A stretch of 64,000 nucleotides of DNA from Anagrus nilaparvatae (lineage: Eukaryota; Arthropoda; Insecta; Hymenoptera; Mymaridae), in the NCBI GenBank assembly GCA_022575985.1, contig JAKSXM010000147.1, positions 21,858,001-21,922,000 on the forward strand, given 5' to 3'. Positions 44,720 through 58,400 of the stretch are shown here, piece by piece. The number at the start of each line of letters is the position of its first letter. Position 1 is the first letter of the stretch. Position numbers and translations under genes: made by a program. The notes below the pieces were generated by a model that saw nothing but the letters and a program-made list of their open reading frames with translations, was not told the DNA's origin and did no database searches.

Positions 44720-46280
44720 TATTATGCCGATGTATTTTGTATTTGATAATATTTTATTTCCATGGTGAATTTCATTCATTTTATTAATATTAACTACAAT
44801 TATCATTAGCGCTTGATGAATATTTTCATACAAAACCTAAATAGGAATTTAAATAATTCTCTTACTTCAGTTTAAATTTTGCAAATTAGCAAATGTAAGA
44901 AATTCATGAAAAAGGCAACCTTACTTAAAAGATTATAAAATTTTAAAATAAGTCAAAAAAAAGAAAATTAAATATTACGATACAGTTTACGTAATTTCTT
45001 GGATACACTCTTTTATTTTTCGAGTGATTTCTTTATAACAAAGATTTTTTTTAACTAAAAAACTTTTTAATCTTGTGTATCATTCTTCTTTTACGACTTC
45101 TTTTTTATTTTTCCTCTCATGTTTTTAACGATTATAAAACTCAAATCCCCCAAGCTTAAAATAATTTGGTGCGATATAAGCTCTGAATATACTTTTTTGG
45201 TTACAACTGTTATAATATATAATTTTATTTCTCACTTATTCCCTCTTTTTAAAGAAAAGGAAAAAGAAGAAAAAAGAGATGTATTACATATACAAATACG
45301 AAATTGGCAAAAAGAAGAAAAAAAAAAGAAATACTTATTTTCCTTTGTCTTAATACATTCATCCAAGTATAAAAAATTTTTACAAAACTCCTGTGATAGA
45401 GTATAAATAAAATGAAAGTATACCTACAGAGAGTAAAAACATCAGTTGAGAAAATTCTCTTGATTCTCCTCTTTTTGAGGAGGGTGTTTCGTTTGGTTGC
45501 CGGGTGCTTCCAGCATTTTGTATTCACATATATGTATACAAGTGAAGTAATGTGCGTAAAGGAAGGAAACCTCTGGTACTACAAACATAACCTATAACCG
45601 ATATACGTGCGAAAATGAATAAACTCTGCAGAAAAGAGAAAGATAGAAAATGAGGGACTTTTAATATACATTGAGAGCTAAAGTAAAGAGGGGAAAATCT
45701 AGCTGCTAGACATATCGACCGGCGCGGCGCGGCGCAGGAATACAACGTTACGGGGTTCCCCGACCTCTCCTATATTTATAGGTATACCTAATACACAGTG
45801 TATAACCTATCTTTGTATATAACAAAATAAAAAGAATTTACTAAGGAAAAAGTAAAGAAAAATACATTTCCTATTCTGCACACAAGCATATTTAATGACA
45901 TTATAAATATTTAAATTATTTTAAAAGGTTTTTTGCCTCTTATACCCTCCAGTACAATATAATTTTAAATAATTTAATAATAATCTATGATTTTTGGTAT
46001 TAATTAATTAAGCAAAAAGATATTTACAGTTAGCTCTTTGTTGATTATCATTTTTTTACTATCTATTTCTTCATAATACAAGGAATCAAAATAAAAGATA
46101 AAGAATAAAAGAATATTTTGTTCAGTGAACTTAATAAAAAATTCAATAATCTTGATAATAAGTGTATATTGTAAATATATTTATCATTCAAATAGAAAAT
46201 AATAAAAGCAATAATAAAATATATATCGATTTCTAAAAAAATAAAGACCACTTTTGGTCAAATTTAAAACTCAAATTTAA
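44720..46280. other. AT-rich stretch with one GC-rich spot
   Basis: Mostly low complexity. At about 45719-45735 the sequence 'cggcgcggcgcggcgc' forms a short CpG-dense run, followed by 'cgttacggggttccccgacc', unusual for this window. Short ORFs on both strands are not convincing. No gene is called. Confidence 0.4.
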
Positions 46281-46285
46281 AACCC

Positions 46286-46531
46286 TCCCTGCATGGATTT
46301 TCTTGTTTTTTACACTATTTCAAACGATAATTACCAGTGAATATGGAATTTTTCATGTAGCATAAAATTGGCTGGGAAAGTTTTTTCTATTAAAAAGCAC
46401 GATAAATTGAATTTTTGCCAAAATTGTAATAAAAAATTTGTTTTTTTATCGAAAAATGGCTGCTAATTTGTATGCTGGTAAATTATCCTTTAAAATAGTA
46501 TAAAAAACAAGAAAATCTATGCTGGGTGGGT
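46286..46531. mobile_element. Short MITE-like inverted repeat
   Basis: The outer arms 'ccctccctgcatggattttc' (46286) and 'gaaaatctatgctgggtggg' (about 46510-46529) are inverted, continuing into 'ttgttttttacactattt' / 'aaatagtataaaaaacaa'. The element is about 245 bp with a non-coding interior. Confidence 0.65.
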
Positions 46532-46539
46532 GTGTCTTC

Positions 46540-48740
46540 AATTTTTAATTTTACCAAAACTTTGCTTTATTTTTTGAGAAATTGACATATAAACTTTTAA
46601 TATTTTTCCCCTAGGAGTGTTTAAAAACTTTGGGTATCGAATTCGCTTAAACTTATTAGAATACAGTCTGAGGTTAACGATTGTTTATGATATAATTCTC
46701 GTTACACTTTTTTGGCAGAAAAAAACAATTTTAATCAGAAAATATCTGTACTTTGGCTATTGAAAAATTGTTTCTGATTTGGAATAGGTTCTTTAAAATA
46801 AGTTGAGAATACCAGGACAGGGTGGGTTTATCGATATCGCTCTAACTAATCCTTGAAACTCTAACCGTTGAGTTTACTTAGTAAAAATTTATAAAAAAAA
46901 ACGCTGACAATTGAGTGGCAATTTACAGTAACCCAAAGAATAAAAAATTTTTCATTGTAAAAATAAAACTTTAAATAGGGCAGAAGAGAACGTTTAAAAA
47001 AATTAAAAAAATTTGTGATTAAACTAGGAATATTTTAATGGTTACAAACTTGTTCAATGTTTTCTGATAATTTTTGAGACATATTTTTTACAAAAATTAA
47101 TCTTTATAGTTTTAAACCCCCGAAACACCAGGGCACTCGCAACCGTGAATATTAAACGTAGGAATATTTTTGTAGCTAGATGATGTGAGTCGTTAAAGAT
47201 TTACGAGAATTAGCACAACATATTAGAAGGATTAAATTAAAAAATCATGGATATAGCAAGAACTGTATACCATGGCGAAAACCCTTTGTTGAAACAGCTA
47301 ATGCTTAATTCGAAACAAAATAAATAGAAAATTAAATCTATATTCGTAACAATTTGCTACAAAAAACTTTATATTTATGTCCCAAATAGGGGTATTTTCC
47401 CATAATTGCTGTAGTAATTTTAAACACTTTACCCATTATAACCCAAAGCTCTTAATCAGAATTCCAAGAAATGTACAGTAAAGCAAATTTTGTTACGGTT
47501 TCTGAATATTGCTAAAACATTCCTCCTAATAGGGGTATTTTTAAAAATTTAAAGTTGTTGTCCCATCAGTTTTGGTAGCCAGGATTTTCTGATCAAGAAA
47601 CCAAATAACATACATTTAATTTGAGTTGGTTGAAAAACTCCCTCTCCTACATTTTGTCTGGAGTATATATCAATAGCGTGACTAAACAAGGATTTTCTAA
47701 AAATGAATGTATAGCTTCTTCTTAAGAAATATATTAGCTAATCCAGATCCAGCAATCTTTTATTTTTCTATTTTGCAATTGGCTGTGAGATATGCACAAC
47801 TATTACCTTTAGTACTGGTATATTACAAAGGAAATAAATTGAAGCAAAATATATAGGACGTTGATGTATAATAGAGAAAAAGTAAAAAAAGCTGTTTCTT
47901 TGAAAAAAAAAGAATAAATGTATATATGTATAAATGTGTGATCATAATTCCAATATATATAACACCCCTTTTTTATAAATAACAGTTAGGAAAAAGGGTG
48001 TGTGTAAAAGGAAGATACGAAAGTAAAGAAATCCTAAAGAGATGGATGATATAGAGGTTATGTACTCTCATTTTAGTCTTTTATGTACTAATATAATATA
48101 TTTTTTTATATTCATTCTTTGCGCCTTATTATACCCAAAGCTTTTTCTAATCATCTGCGTATTGTATATTATGACTTTTGTGTTATACATTTTTTATGTA
48201 TGTTTGATTATACGTAATAAGAAGGGTGATGACAAAATTTTTCTTGAAATTTTTAACTTAATTTTAATACGTCTAATCTAGATTACCAATATTATTATTA
48301 GATTGATCGGTTAAAAGGACAGAGTTTATGACAATTTTTTTATACTACTCTATGTTAAAGGATACCTGGGCGTTGGTTCTGCTAAAAATATTGTTATACT
48401 GAAACTAATAACAAATCTCAAACTTGCAGATGACGGCTAATTTTGATCAAATATCTAAGTATAATACTAAGAGGCACTGCTTTTAGGGAACATAAATTTT
48501 TGGTTCTTTAACATTAAGTGATTTTAGGCATAATTTTTTATCGCGTAGAAAGCGTAAAATAGACAATGCTAGTTACATAAGGGTGTACGCAGTCTTTTGG
48601 TTTGTAGGGTTCATTGAAAAAGAGGATAACGCCTTTCCTTGTAGTCGTTTCGCCTCACCATCACCCTCCTAGGGCATCATCAGATATGTTTGGGTGATTG
48701 ACCTATATGATGACTTCACTTTATTGCCTTAAACTATATA
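46540..48740. other. Gene-less AT-rich stretch
   Basis: No structured repeat was recognised. A 79-codon plus-strand ORF (48042-48281) is a run of hydrophobic residues of the kind produced by AT-rich noise; it starts with an ATG but has no homology that can be named, so it is not called. Confidence 0.4.
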
Positions 48741-48747
48741 AACTGAG

Positions 48748-48902
48748 CTTAATTTTGGCTTACTGGAGTAAGGTTACTGAAGTAAGTTTACGGACTAACC
48801 TAAAAAAGCAAAAATATATATATTTTAATATCTTCCAAATAACCTATTATTTTTGTTAGGCTTTTTTAGGTTAGTCCGTAAGCTTACCCAAAATTAAGCT
48901 TA
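48748..48902. mobile_element. Small palindrome (about 155 bp)
   Basis: 'gagcttaattttggcttac' (48749) is inverted at 'cccaaaattaagctta' (about 48888), and 'ggactaacctaaaaaagc' (48794) is inverted at 'gcttttttaggttagtcc' (about 48862). Loop at about 48812-48860. Confidence 0.65.
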
Positions 48903-48979
48903 ATCTTTTTACGTGAGCCCCTCTTCCTTTCAAATACAAGAAACTGTAGCCATCTAACGCCTGGGTTGGAATTATACCA

Positions 48980-51800
48980 AGCCCATAATATGAACTTGGC
49001 TGATCCAAATTAACCTAAAAATTCATGCCAGAAACTTAGGATAAATAGTAGAGGCGTGCAGTTACCCGACTCTCAGGTCAGGTAATCAAAGTTTGGACCT
49101 TTTGTATCAAGTCAGATTTAAAGTAAACCCCGAACCTTTTCAAAAAATGTCCGCAGTTACAACATTGAATCAGAAGCAGATTGCATTTGCTGCACAAAAC
49201 TCGAGCCAACTCAAAGAAAAAATTAGAAATTTTGGGTACCTGACTTGATAGTAATTATTAGGATCAGCCAGACTATTACCAAAATAAACCTTGGTAGATA
49301 TACGTAGCATTGTGTTTTTAACGTTTTATGCAAAAATTTCTAAAATCTTTTTATATTCTGTAGCCTGAATAATTTTTTTAGAGCGAGTTATTGATTTTTT
49401 TATTATATTGTAATGGGAAGCTTGTATGAAAAAAATTGTGAAATGGTATTTCTTTTTTAGTTTATATTTTTTAAATCTTTTATTTATTTTTTTTTCTTTT
49501 ATAACTTTTTATGCTACATTAGTAAAAAAAAAAATTTTTTTTATGATCATAAGTGTATTATAACAATTCTTTAAAAAAAAATAACAATAATACACACATA
49601 CATGTTCGATTTAAAAAATAAAATATACATAACATTTTTTTGGTTAGTATTATTGTGAACATAGTATAATCTTGTATCTAAAAACAGAAAAAAAAAATAA
49701 ATAAAAGAATCAAAAATTGAAAAAGTTTCAATATTATAACACAAAAAGGTATACGTACTCTCTCTAAAAAAACTTAATTTTTTTAATACTTTTATTTGCT
49801 TCAAAATCTTTCATCTTTTTATATTTTAATAATCTTTGTCAAGTTCATAAAAAATTTTATTGATTTTTAAACATTTTAACAAGAAAAAAGAAATATCAAC
49901 GCAAAAAATTTTTTTAAAAACATTTTTGATTAACTAAATAACTTCATAAATAAATAAAGAAAATAAAAAGAGGAAAACGTCTTAATCTTTAAAAAAAAGA
50001 AATACGTCGTTTCCTTGTAATTAACAAAACCACCTGTTACTTTTATTTAATGTATAAGTGCATATGTGTTTCGAAAAAAAGGATATATTTACTAAGGTAA
50101 ATACGCACACATTTTTATATTGAAAATAAATTCTTATTCTAAGACATTTTATGTCAGTTTGCGAGCTTTTGTTATCATTTTTACTTTATTTTCACGCTAT
50201 TAACATGGAACATTTTAATTGGATGGGGTATTTGAAAAAGTTTGGCTCGGCAGGGGCGGGGGTGAATAATTGACGTTTTTAGGGGGGGGTGAAATGGACT
50301 TAGAATGTTTTCGATTTAGGGACTTAGAATAATCTGAAGTGGGAGTCAGGACCTGATCAGGCTTTGTTGATAACAACAACAAATTAGAATACTTTAAGTT
50401 TCTGGACTTAGGATAATTTATATTTCAGGATTTATTGTGATTTCGGTTTTTGAATTTTTTTGTATTATGAGTAAACATGTTCCATGCTCGTTGGTTGTGT
50501 AGTTACACAAGCAGGTTATAAATTTTTTTTAAATCATATCGTTTTTTTTTTTTTTTTTTTTGAAGGGAATCTTGTGAATCTTGCATCAGCCATGGAGTGA
50601 TTTGCCCAACTTTTTAGCCTTCTAGTTGATCAAATCTATTATTTTTTACAGTGGTTCCCATTTTTTTTCGTTTTTTAATTATTTTTAAATTTCAAAGATG
50701 CTTTTTTTCTGATTTACACGTAAACATTGGTCCGTGGGAAATTTCCCATTGGCAAATTTCAAATTTGTGAAAATTAATTTTTTGATTGTTATTTTTCTAT
50801 ATATCGGCTTTGTAACATGAAACAATTGTTTTGCCTAACAAAAATATATATCAAAACATTGCGCTTATATGTTCAACCTATTGAAAAAAAAAATTTGAAG
50901 GCACACCTTGCTAATACGTTTTTTTGTTTTTTGTGCGTTCTTTACATTATATATTATAGTCACGAAAAAGCGATGAGCAGAAAAAATGTTGCGTGTACAA
51001 TAGTTTTTTTTTAGTTGAAAGGCTCAAAATCCCGTTTATCCGATATTTAAAAATACCAATTTTTGATTAAAATCTTTCTAAACGATATGAGCAATTATTT
51101 TAAAAGTGCTACTTAATTTGAGCCTGGAATCGTAATTTTTTTTTTTGAGGGCACATCGATATGGCCCGTGTTTTCAGGTAGTTTGAACCTTCAGAAAACC
51201 GAAAAAAATCGTGAACAAGAAATCGGCGATAGGTGCCAAAAAGATTTTTTCACTTTTATATCAGAAACCGTGTTTTTCGTATCTGAGCTACCCCAAATTT
51301 TTAAAATAACTTTTTAGGTAAATAAAATTTTAAAAAATAGATAAAAAAACCTGATTGCCAGGGAAAAACCACTCCAGAAGAAAAAAAAACTTATCTTTTT
51401 ACGATGAAATTTAGCCAAGTTATCGTAAATTTAAGATTTTGCTCAAATTCGTCTTAAAATTTTATTGAAAAAAGCCTTTTTCTGAACTTTAAACATGCAT
51501 TACTCGCTTGATTTTTATCGTAAAATAATAATTTTTTTTTTTTAAATCGATTAATTTTTTCCTGAGTATTCATTTCTTCAAGAAAAAAATCATTTTTATT
51601 GACTAAACTTCAATTTTTAGGTCAAAAACTGTGTTAAGTTATCCAACTTTTCTAAAAGTCTTAGAGATCCAAAGCTACGAATTTGAATCAGAAATTTCCT
51701 TGGAAATTCCCCTCTTTCATTTAATTAACAAATATATCAGTAAAAAAATTTGTAAAAAGTGATACACTTTTTTCTTTCTTTATTCCATTTGGAAAATAAA
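48980..51800. other. Gene-less stretch with fragments of dispersed repeats
   Basis: 'cccgactctcaggtcaggta' near 49068 weakly resembles the 54.3-kb element end. 50830-51080 is inverted relative to 58065-58310 ('aaggcacaccttgctaatac', 'gaaaggctcaaaatcccgtt'). 'cgtgaacaagaaatcggcga' near 51209 is the complement of a segment near 13770. None has clear boundaries. No gene. Confidence 0.5.
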
Positions 51801-51811
51801 TTCAATTTATT

Positions 51812-52682
51812 ATATGGGTCAATATTTGTGAACTTTAAATGACTTTGCATGGTCGGGTCTCGAAATGTACTCCAAGTATGTTTGGTCGAAAGTATATATA
51901 AAAAAAATAATTTTCCCCAATTTTTAGCTTTTTAGATCCAATCCTCTATTTTTTACAGCGATTTTTGTTTTTTTCAATTTTTTGAAATTTTTAATTTTTG
52001 AGAATTTTATGTTCATTAATTTTTCTCGCAAACGCGCACTTTACAATAAAATTTTTTTTCCTTATAGTACCCCATAGGAAATTTCCCGTAGAATTTGATT
52101 CTGGGGTCCAAATTTTTTTTGAACTGCGCATGCGCGAGAAAATCAACTTTCTTGCTTTGCCTTTTCTAGCTTATATGCCTCAACAGCAGACAGCTCAATT
52201 TTCATCCTATTGGTCTCAAAATGTATGTTTTTTCATATACTTTCAGCATATGAAATCATTTTTTTGGGTGAATTTATTTTAAAAGCACTAAAATTGAAAA
52301 ATAGCGATTTTTAAAAAATCATTTTTCACAAATTTTGGATTTTCCGCTAAGTCACGTGACCAAATGAAAATCTGACTGAAAATTCGGATTTAACGGAAAA
52401 TTTTACAGAAGGATACCAATTTTCGTCTTATTTCATTAAATAGTTTCTAAGATATTCCATTTTAAAGATAAAGATTAAAATTGACTTTTTTTAAAAAACC
52501 CTAAAAATGGGACTCTGACTTTAATTATCATATCTGCTAAACAAATAATTATAAAAAGACGAGTAAAAATTTTTTGGAAACTAAGGGCTTGCAAAAAATT
52601 TTTGAGGCCTATAGAACTCGTTTCTTTTAAAAATTAGAATTTTGGCAGCAATTTCAAAATTGGTCATTTTTGGGTAAAAATA
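51812..52682 (+). mobile_element. Solo arm of the 5.24-7.54 kb foldback family
   Basis: It starts 'atatgggtcaatatttgtg' exactly at the family terminus and follows the left arm ('catgcgcgagaaaatcaact', 'aagtcacgtgaccaaatgaa', 'attataaaaagacgagtaaa') to about 52682, where similarity stops after 'tttttgggtaaaaatag'. The opposite arm is missing. An ORF inside (51998-52282) is AT-rich noise. Confidence 0.8.
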
Positions 52683-52689
52683 GTCTTTA

Positions 52690-54310
52690 GTATTAATCAT
52701 AATAATTACTTCAACAATATCATTACATATTTGATTCCTTATATTTTGAGAAGCTATTTAAAAAAATTATATTTTATTTTAACTACCTTTTCTTTGACTG
52801 AAAATAAAAAGCCTAAAATATTTTCAATTTTAAAAATAATGCTCCAATAATATTTCCGGAATTAAGAAAATATTTGATGTATAATATATTTGAAGAAAAG
52901 CTTGAAACGAGCTTTTTTAAAAAATTTACCCGAAAAATAAAAATGATTATAAAGAATCACTTTCTTGGATTCATAAAAGAAAAAGACGTATTGCGTATTA
53001 TACAAACGTCAAGTATAATCTGACACGTAAAGCTTACCAGCTGTTTTTAACCTCTTTTTAACTATGTTATCTAAAAACACACCTTATTTTATAATTTTTT
53101 AAAAATTTGTAAAATTCTTTTTTAAAAAATCTTAATTGTGTAAATGTATTCAAAATTTTATCTCGTAAAGTTTGTCTGGCCCAAAAGTGTATAATGACAG
53201 TTATAACGCTCGTGTGTTAAAGCCACTTTTTTTACGGTCAATGAACTTTATACTTTATCTAAACTACTTACACCTACCTTTCTTTATTTAATGTGAATTG
53301 TAAATTCTTCTGCTTTTTCTTCTTCTTTTTTAACACCTTTTTTCTGAATTTTTTTTTTATTATTTATTTTTTTTGTTTTCTTGTAATATTAGGAATATTT
53401 AATTTTTCTTGTAACCGTCCAGAAAGCACGTATTTCCTGGCCACTGCGCGACAAGAAAATACGTGTTTTCTCGCCACTGACGAAGAAAAATCGTATACGG
53501 CCCTTGTCCATAAATAAAGAATGCCCCAAATCGCAGTTTGTCAGTTTGTCAACCTCGGGTTCGCCTCGGGTGGTTATTTTCGTGCGGTTTCTGCCATTCT
53601 TTACTTTTCTGGACAAAGTCTCGTAATATGCTCTGAAAAAATTCTTGTCCGGGTAATTACTATCCGGAAAGTAAATTAAAATATGGAAATTCTGGATAGT
53701 AAATTTACTATCCGGATAGTAATTAGCATAAATAAAAAAAAGTTTTGAAAAAAAAGACAATCTTCAAAAAGTTTCGATGCAGAAAATAAATGTATATAAT
53801 TTTTTTCCAGAATAAAATTTAACCATCTGTCGATTATAGCCATCTGGCAAAAAATACAAAACTTTCTATATTTCTACCCTCTTTGTATGGGTGGGCAGGA
53901 GGTGATTAAGACTTGTATTATCTTTATTTATTTTAATTATACGTTTAGGGACAAACAGTGATTCTTGAATCTTTTATTATACCATTAAACAAAAAATGAA
54001 AAATATTCGCCAGACCAAAAATAAGTAAATATTAACAAAATCTCCATTATCGTTCATTCACAGCAAAAAAAAATATATTAGTTTAACTTTATTTTTTATA
54101 AACTTGTTTTTTTAATTTTTTGTTGAATAATATCATGCAATTTTTATTTACTATATAGTAGCAAGTTTTGACATCTTCTTTTTCTAAAATAATACATTAA
54201 GTGTAAAAAATTATCAAATGTGTATTTCTTATTTCATAATAAATTGCTCTTAAAATATCAATAAGCCTCTGCAATCCAATATCATAAAAATTCAATCATT
54301 TTTAATAATC
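52690..54310. other. AT-rich stretch with one unusual mixed-composition segment
   Basis: 53400-53650 has higher GC, with 'gaaaatacgtgttttctcgc' near 53456 echoing 'agcacgtatttcctggcc' near 53425, and 'cctcgggttcgcctcggg' near 53552. Just downstream, 'actatccggaaagtaa' and 'tactatccggatagtaa' are palindromic repeats (53657-53725). No gene is recognised. Confidence 0.45.
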
Positions 54311-54324
54311 ATAATGATAATAAT

Positions 54325-55437
54325 TAGGGGTGTGCACTTACTCAAAGGGAGCAAGTCAGGTCGGGTAAACGGGTAAAATAAGGTACAATTTCAAATTGTA
54401 AATCTCCTTGGGTTTACGATTCTTTTTAATTTTTCGCTCATAAAACAAGTAATAAATCATTATTTTTTTTAATATATATTTTTTATTACTACATTGAGCG
54501 CGAGATGCACGCTGAAGCTATTCTTGGTTTTTTATTCTTTGTTTATTTAAATTTAATTAGATTAAATTAATCCAGACACAGGTGTGGATCTGGGTACTAC
54601 TCAATTTGAAGCTATTAATAATTTTCACTCTAAATGGGTTTGCCCATTTTGCCCCAAGAGTTATAATACTTGATCGAGTTAATACTTACTCTTACAATTA
54701 GTTAAATTTTGTCACCTGAACGCACTTTTACCAAAATTCAAAAATTCTTAAAATTATAAAAATCTTTGATTAAATTTAATTATATTAATTAAACACGGGG
54801 CGTTTACTAATAAAAAAATAGGTATATGCATTGTTTTTTATTTATTTGAAATTTTCAAAAAGAAGGTCTCAAATTTTTTCTAAATTTACAAAACTGATAT
54901 TTTCATACAAATACACGTTTAATAAATATTTGTCATTTTATTTAAGCAATTTTTAGTGAAATCAGCGAATCCTTGCCGGCCGGGTCGTTGGATTTGGCTG
55001 GAGACGTTTTTATTCCATTTTCCTACTCAAAATACGTTATTTCCCCGATTTATAGCTCTTAATAACGAAATTTAAACCCAGGAATTTTAGAAATGCTGTT
55101 TTTGAGCTCTTCTGAGGTGACCGTTCTTCTTTATTACCCCATGTTTTCCAGAAACGTTCAAAAATAATGAGAAAAGAGGGACTGGAGTAAAATTTCTTCA
55201 AGATTCTGATCCTTGCCATTAGTTTTGAAAAATTCCTACGCTGAGAGTCGGAAAATCGAATTATTCACAAACTACTTTGCCAAAGCTGCAAAAAAAATGC
55301 ACCCTTAACTTTTTGAGGATTTAGGAAAAGTTGTCTTGATACATATGTTTTTGGAATTTTGATGACGTATAAAACTTATTGTGATCAGCCTTTTAAAACC
55401 CCGAAAAAATTTTGGGTCGAGTGACCGTACACCCCTA
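54325..55437. mobile_element. Non-autonomous hAT-like element (8-bp target duplication)
   Basis: The ends TAGGGGTGTGCAC (54325) and GTACACCCCTA (to 55437) are short imperfect inverted repeats. 'ataataat' flanks both sides (54317-54324 and 55438-55445), matching the 8-bp target duplication of hAT elements; the motif is low complexity, so this is supportive only. The interior of 1.1 kb has no transposase. A minus-strand 60-codon ORF at 55037-55219 is not recognised. Confidence 0.6.
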
Positions 55438-55449
55438 ATAATAATATAC

Positions 55450-58400
55450 TTTTCAGTAGTTTATAAATTTAATAATATATCGATTAGTTACTTTGTCTTT
55501 CTCTATTTGAAACAAGTATCGATTTTGTATAATATGTCACTTTGTCAATTTGAACATATAAACATATTATATCATTGTATTTCTGTCTCTATAAATATAC
55601 AACACATTTATATATTTTGATAAAGAATTTGTATCTAATTTTTTTTTTTTTTTTTTGTATAGATTATCAGTTTTTGACAAGAAAATTTTTTTTTGAAACG
55701 ATTTTAGCTAGAACTTTGGAAATAAAGTCTGAATAAAGTTATTTTAAGTGAATTCTTACAAGAGCTTCATTTGATATATCAGTTCTCTAAGCTAAGCAAA
55801 TTTTAAAATTTATTATCTTCTTGTTCCTTGCAACAAGTGACAAGATTTTTATTTTGTAAATCTTTCTTGGATTAAAATAATTCATTGCATTTATCTTAAT
55901 ATAAAACAAGCTCAAATTAGTCCCAGACGATTACACTTACTTCTCCTGGGTTCAATAATGTTATCGATAATTGCATGATAAAAATTAAGACCAGCCCAAA
56001 TCCATTCAAAATTAATCATCTATTCATTGATGTAATTGTCCAAACATGACTGTCCTGCATAATGAAAACTCGATTGCATCGATAAAAATTCCTAAATTTT
56101 GTGTTGCTCCTTAGAAAAAAAAATGCATTTCAATTTTCTTTGTTTAATAATTTAAATAATTTTTGACCTTTTAAAGAAAATTAGTTTTATATTGAATAGA
56201 GGTTCTTATGGTTAAAAAAGAAGTAGTGGCTATAACATTTACAAGGAAAACCACGCCCATATTTCCGTGAGATTTTTAACGTTAACTTCCGTTGATGCAA
56301 AAATTTAGCAAAGACAGCGCAACTTTCTTTATTAACTTTTTATTGTAAATTATTGTACAAGTTCTTGAATAATTTCAATATCTTTTGGCTATATTTTAAA
56401 AATATTGATTACGGAATAAAATTAATCGAAAAGAAAATAAAGGATTTTGCAAAAGGCATGCATAACTTTCCTTCATTAATTCCGTTTTTTCAATTGACCT
56501 ATCTTCTTTTATACCATAATAAAGTTAGCGTTGAATTTCTAGGAAATTACATTGGAGGAGAAAATTTGCTATATAATATGAAAGTGAAGGGAATAGAGAC
56601 GGATTGCTCAATGGTTACTTAATAACAACTCTAGCGCAATAGCGCAAAGAACAAGTAAACTTTATAATATCGTAAAAGAGCAAGAGAGAGAATAAACATG
56701 ACGATTAAAAAGATGTATATGGAATCTCGGATATTTTCTGACTCATTAATTTATTGGCGAGAAAATTTTAACGGCTTGTCATTGTTATGGTATATATACT
56801 TTTTATGAAAACTGTATTATTTTATTTTCAAACGTTTATTCATGAATTTATTAAATGAATTAACTTTTTTTATTCTTATGTCGTTTTAATTAATATGCAA
56901 TATTCTGGATTATAAAGTATAATCAATCTGTATCGATATTTTAGCAGTTTTAGTATTTTTATTCATTAAATCCGTACTGGTAAAGTTATTTAAATTATTT
57001 TATTCTCAATATTCCGGAGTATTCAGCTACAACAAGTGATTTTAACTTACGATCCAGTTAAATTATTCATATTTTTATTAATTTACTTAGTTTCTATTGT
57101 ATAATAAAATTTTTCAAACTTCGATTCGAACTAAAATTTATTAAATTGGAATATATTTAGGCTTTGAGATAATACACTGTTCACCTGCTATGCCATGCCG
57201 TGGACAAAAAAGGCTACTTGATATCTAAAATTAATATTTAAAATTATCTTTGATAAATAAGTAGAAAGGGAAGAAGTCAGTAAATTGTCATCATAATACG
57301 AAACGATTTCGCATTTTCTTTAGCAGTTTTTTCCAAGTTTTTTACTCACTATCTATTTATTTATTATAAAGGTAATTTTAAATATTTCAAACCCTTTAGG
57401 CTCAAATGGCCTAGTATTGCAAAATATATAAGATTGGTACAAACCAGTAAAAATAGAAACAAAAGATTTTATGGCTAAGAAAACAACAGATAAAAAAACT
57501 AGTGGTTTCATCGAATTTCCGAGGAAAAAATGTATAAATAACTCCTGCAAATATTATTCAGAAAATTTTTTCTTAAAGACTGCGAAACTTTTAAAAGTTG
57601 GCCCCCTCATAATTGGTACCCTAAGAAAATGAATTTTTCTCTTGTAAAGCGTAGTAAAATCTTTTAGTCTTTTAGTCCAGTTTATAACATCATTTGAATC
57701 TGCTAGAGAAATCCCAAGTCTATTTGTTGAAAAGCCCAATATTAAACATTTGAACTGCTCTAAGACATTGAAAATTAAAAGAAAAATTACTTTTAACAGA
57801 AAGATAATACTTCAAAATATCTAAAATTAAAGTAAATAATAAAAAAATTTGTAGAAAATTAGTAATAAACAAAATCATTAAAAGAGACTGATTTTATTAT
57901 TCTAAAAATGTTCCAAAATTGGTTAATTTAGCTTTGAAGTGTTTTCAACTGTTTTAGGTAATTCTTAAAGCGCCTAATTAATGAATTATATTTTATTTAT
58001 AAAAATGCTTTTTTTAGTAAATTATGAGTAAAATATAAGTGAAAAAACATAAATATATCGTATAGAAAGATTTTAATTGATTAAAAAAAATAATCAAAAA
58101 TTGGTATTTTTAAATATCGGAAAAACGGGATTTTGAGCCTTTCAACTAAAAAAAAATTATTGTACACCCATTATTGTATAACATTTTTTCTGTTCATCGG
58201 TTTTTTGTGACTATATATAATTAAAGAACACAAAAAAATGTATTAGCAAGGTGTGCCTTCAATTTTTATTTTCAAAAGGTTGAACTTTTAAGCGCAATCT
58301 TTCGGTGGATTTTCTCATATATATTTTATTTTTTACACACATTTCATAAAGTTAAGAAATAAGCGAGTTTATCGTATAAGCATTTTGTAGTTGGTAATTT

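Noticed and set aside
45719..45775. CpG-island promoter
   Set aside because: The GC-dense run is only about 16 bp with no downstream coding exon; too little to call.
48042..48281. Small membrane protein (79 codons, hydrophobic)
   Set aside because: AT-rich DNA yields many Phe/Ile/Leu/Tyr ORFs of this size by chance; no supporting motif or neighbour.
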